A stretch of 16,650 bases of DNA from Erysipelothrix sp. UBA3377 (GTDB lineage: Bacteria; Bacillota_I; Bacilli_A; Erysipelotrichales; Erysipelotrichaceae), in assembly GCA_002359085.1 (NCBI GenBank), contig DEQB01000070.1, positions 1 through 16,650 on the forward strand, read 5' to 3'. This document shows, one piece after another, positions 15,247-16,650 of the stretch; positions within the stretch are counted from its first letter, which is position 1, and every line of letters begins with the position of its first letter. A program made the position numbers and the translations under genes. The notes under the pieces were generated by a model. That model was not told the DNA's origin and did not search any database. It saw only the letters and a list, made by a program, of their open reading frames with translations.

Positions 15247-16650
15247 CTACTTTTCTATAACGATTGACGAGTTTCCTTTTATATTTACTGTGTTACCTTT
15301 GGAACTCGCTCCACCATAGACAACTACGATTGATTTATGTTCTAAATCAAATTCTATTGTTTCTTCCCCCAAGTTGTGAACAACCAACACTTCACCTGCA
15401 TGTTCCAATGCATAGAGTGCACTATCACCCAAGTCGACTGTTTCAATCGTTCCCCTCGAAATACTTGGATATTGGTGTCTGATTTGAATCACTTTTTGAT
15501 AATGGTTCAATAAAGAATCGTTATCATTTAGTGCTTTGTCCACATACGTATATTCTGATTGCGTATAGTCGGCATTTTCAGGACCCTTAGGCATATTGTC
15601 ACCTTTATCGTTCCAAGGTATGGGCAATCGCTTGTTTTCATCGATGCCACTTCCTTTTAATGCGACTTCTTCACCGTAGTAAATAAACACATTACCCGGC
15701 ATCAATAGATACATGTTTGCGGCCATTTTTTGATCCTCTAAGGTAACCAAATATCCTGCACTACGATTATTATCGTGGTTGGATAAGAATACCGCATCAA
15801 TACCATTGGGGTTGTTTGCCTTTAACTTCGTGTTATAGGTTTCAACCTGTTCTGCAAGACGTTCACCATTTTGAGAACGCAATGCTTTCACAATATAGCC
15901 TGAGTTTTGTGAGCCACTGAAATTAAAGAAACTATCAATCCCACTTCTGTACATGTCATGGACGATTAAATCACCGGTCCATGCTTCCCCCACAACATAA
16001 GCATTCGGATTGATTGTCTTTACTTCATCGTAAAACCAACGTAAGAACTCAATATTTTTTTCACCGGAGTCATCGTAGAAATGAGTGGTCGCATCTAACC
16101 GGAAGCCATCTACCCCTTTATCCAACCAAAATTGAGCAATATCAACGATTTCTTCTCTGAGTGATTCATTGTCGAGGTTTAAGTCTGGCATTTGATCCCA
16201 GAATCCACCCTCATACCATACATTACTATAAAGCATGTGATAACCAATCACTGGTTCATAAGAAAAGTTATAGTAGTCACACGTCTCAGTAACGTCACAA
16301 TTGTCATTAAGCAGGGCTTCTTTTGCATCTTTGAACCATGGGTGTTGGGTTGAGGAGTGATTTAAGACCAAGTCCAAAATCAAATCCATGCCCCTTTCAT
16401 CCATTTCTTGCACAAGTGCATCAAAATCTTCTAAAGTACCATACTGTGGATCAATGTCTTTGTAGTCCAAGACATCATACTTATGATAAGTTGGGGATGG
16501 ATTGATTGGCATGAGCCAAACTCCTGTTGCGCCAAGATCATATTGAATATAATCTAACTTCTGGCGTACCCCCTTCAGGTCCCCCATACCATCCCCATCT
16601 GAATCATAAAATGATCCCACATATATCTCGTAGAATACGGAGTTAACTTC
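15247..16650 (-). CDS. Alpha-amylase family glycoside hydrolase (GH13), 5' end beyond the window
   Basis: Endo-acting alpha-glucan hydrolase, first gene seen in the operon. The 467 visible residues begin in frame at the window edge (EVNSVFYEIYVGSFY), so the true start, and any signal or lipoprotein peptide, lies outside; the GTG at 16620 is an internal Val codon. The DSDGDGMGD segment (about 16-24) is the first calcium-site motif of this subfamily. All four GH13 regions are intact in visible numbering: I, DLVLNH (about 93-98); II, GFRLDA with nucleophile Asp186; III, GEAW with acid Glu222; IV, SNHDNN with Asp293. The C-terminal beta domain (from about 410) is present and ends at TAG. It resembles the alpha-amylase/oligo-1,4-glucan hydrolase branch rather than oligo-1,6-glucosidases. 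Next to phosphorylase and MalQ it would cut starch or maltodextrins into shorter chains. Cellular location cannot be told without the N-terminus. Confidence 0.93.
   Translation of the reverse strand, partial: EVNSVFYEIYVGSFYDSDGDGMGDLKGVRQKLDYIQYDLGATGVWLMPINPSPTYHKYDVLDYKDIDPQYGTLEDFDALVQEMDERGMDLILDLVLNHSSTQHPWFKDAKEALLNDNCDVTETCDYYNFSYEPVIGYHMLYSNVWYEGGFWDQMPDLNLDNESLREEIVDIAQFWLDKGVDGFRLDATTHFYDDSGEKNIEFLRWFYDEVKTINPNAYVVGEAWTGDLIVHDMYRSGIDSFFNFSGSQNSGYIVKALRSQNGERLAEQVETYNTKLKANNPNGIDAVFLSNHDNNRSAGYLVTLEDQKMAANMYLLMPGNVFIYYGEEVALKGSGIDENKRLPIPWNDKGDNMPKGPENADYTQSEYTYVDKALNDNDSLLNHYQKVIQIRHQYPSISRGTIETVDLGDSALYALEHAGEVLVVHNLGEETIEFDLEHKSIVVVYGGASSKGNTVNIKGNSSIVIEK

Noticed and set aside
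16618..16620. Amylase start at GTG 16620
   Set aside because: The frame continues upstream to the window edge with family-conserved sequence (SVFYEIYVGSFY), so this GTG is an internal Val codon.
1..16650. Genome-wide TGA = Trp code (Mycoplasma type)
   Set aside because: TGA ends the permease where readthrough would run into the ATPase gene out of frame, also ends the SIS and S-component genes at ATGA overlaps, and the Trp codons of the other genes are TGG.
1..16650. CRISPR array, tRNA or rRNA genes, phage genes
   Set aside because: Looked for regular spaced repeats, tRNA-like cloverleaf ends and rRNA motifs; none seen.

Overview
The window looks like chromosomal DNA from a low-GC, Gram-positive-type bacterium (Bacillota, or a relative such as Erysipelotrichales/Acholeplasmatales; this is inferred from A/T-rich codon use, strong AGGAGG-type ribosome binding sites, rho-independent terminators and gene content). 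TGA is a normal stop here: it ends three genes at tight ATGA-type or 1-nt junctions, and tryptophan is otherwise written TGG.

Layout. (1) Positions 1-3127, + strand: an ABC exporter pair, a large FtsX-like permease followed after 1 nt by a MacB/LolD-type ATPase. (2) 3234-4128: a single aldo/keto reductase gene with its own extended -10 promoter and terminator. (3) 4145-5680: a two-gene unit, a SIS-domain phosphosugar protein overlapping (ATGA) a short protein resembling the N-terminal domain of neutral ceramidases, closed by a terminator. (4) 5681-9298: a probable vitamin B12 capture-and-use operon. A roughly 280-nt non-coding leader with several hairpins precedes a membrane-anchored DUF4430 (transcobalamin-like) protein, an ECF-type S component, and an adenosylcobalamin-dependent (class II) ribonucleotide reductase, nrdJ, then a terminator. 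The three genes overlap by a few bases. (5) 9300-10375: a graveyard of two oppositely oriented IS1182-like transposase C-terminal remnants. (6) 10442-16650, - strand: a maltodextrin/glycogen operon read from right to left: GH13 alpha-amylase family enzyme (5' end outside the window), LacI-family repressor, alpha-glucan phosphorylase and 4-alpha-glucanotransferase (malQ), ending in a long hairpin with T-runs on both sides.

The most striking observation is in nrdJ. The gene has a good ribosome binding site and start at 6899, but codon 40 (7016-7018) is TGA at the position where class II reductases carry a conserved Trp (the TY-R-TY-x-RW motif). Translation on both sides of the TGA matches the family, and the downstream ATG at 7082, where an automatic call would begin, has no ribosome binding site. 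The reductase therefore depends on UGA readthrough, is a recent nonsense mutant, or carries a sequence error. The structured leader in front of the B12 genes lacks the sequence hallmarks of known cobalamin riboswitches and is the second point of interest.

How the parts may work together: DUF4430 protein plus S component would bring cobalamin in (with an ECF energising module encoded elsewhere), and NrdJ would consume it to make deoxyribonucleotides. The amylase, phosphorylase and MalQ would degrade alpha-glucans to glucose-1-phosphate and glucose under LacI-type control.
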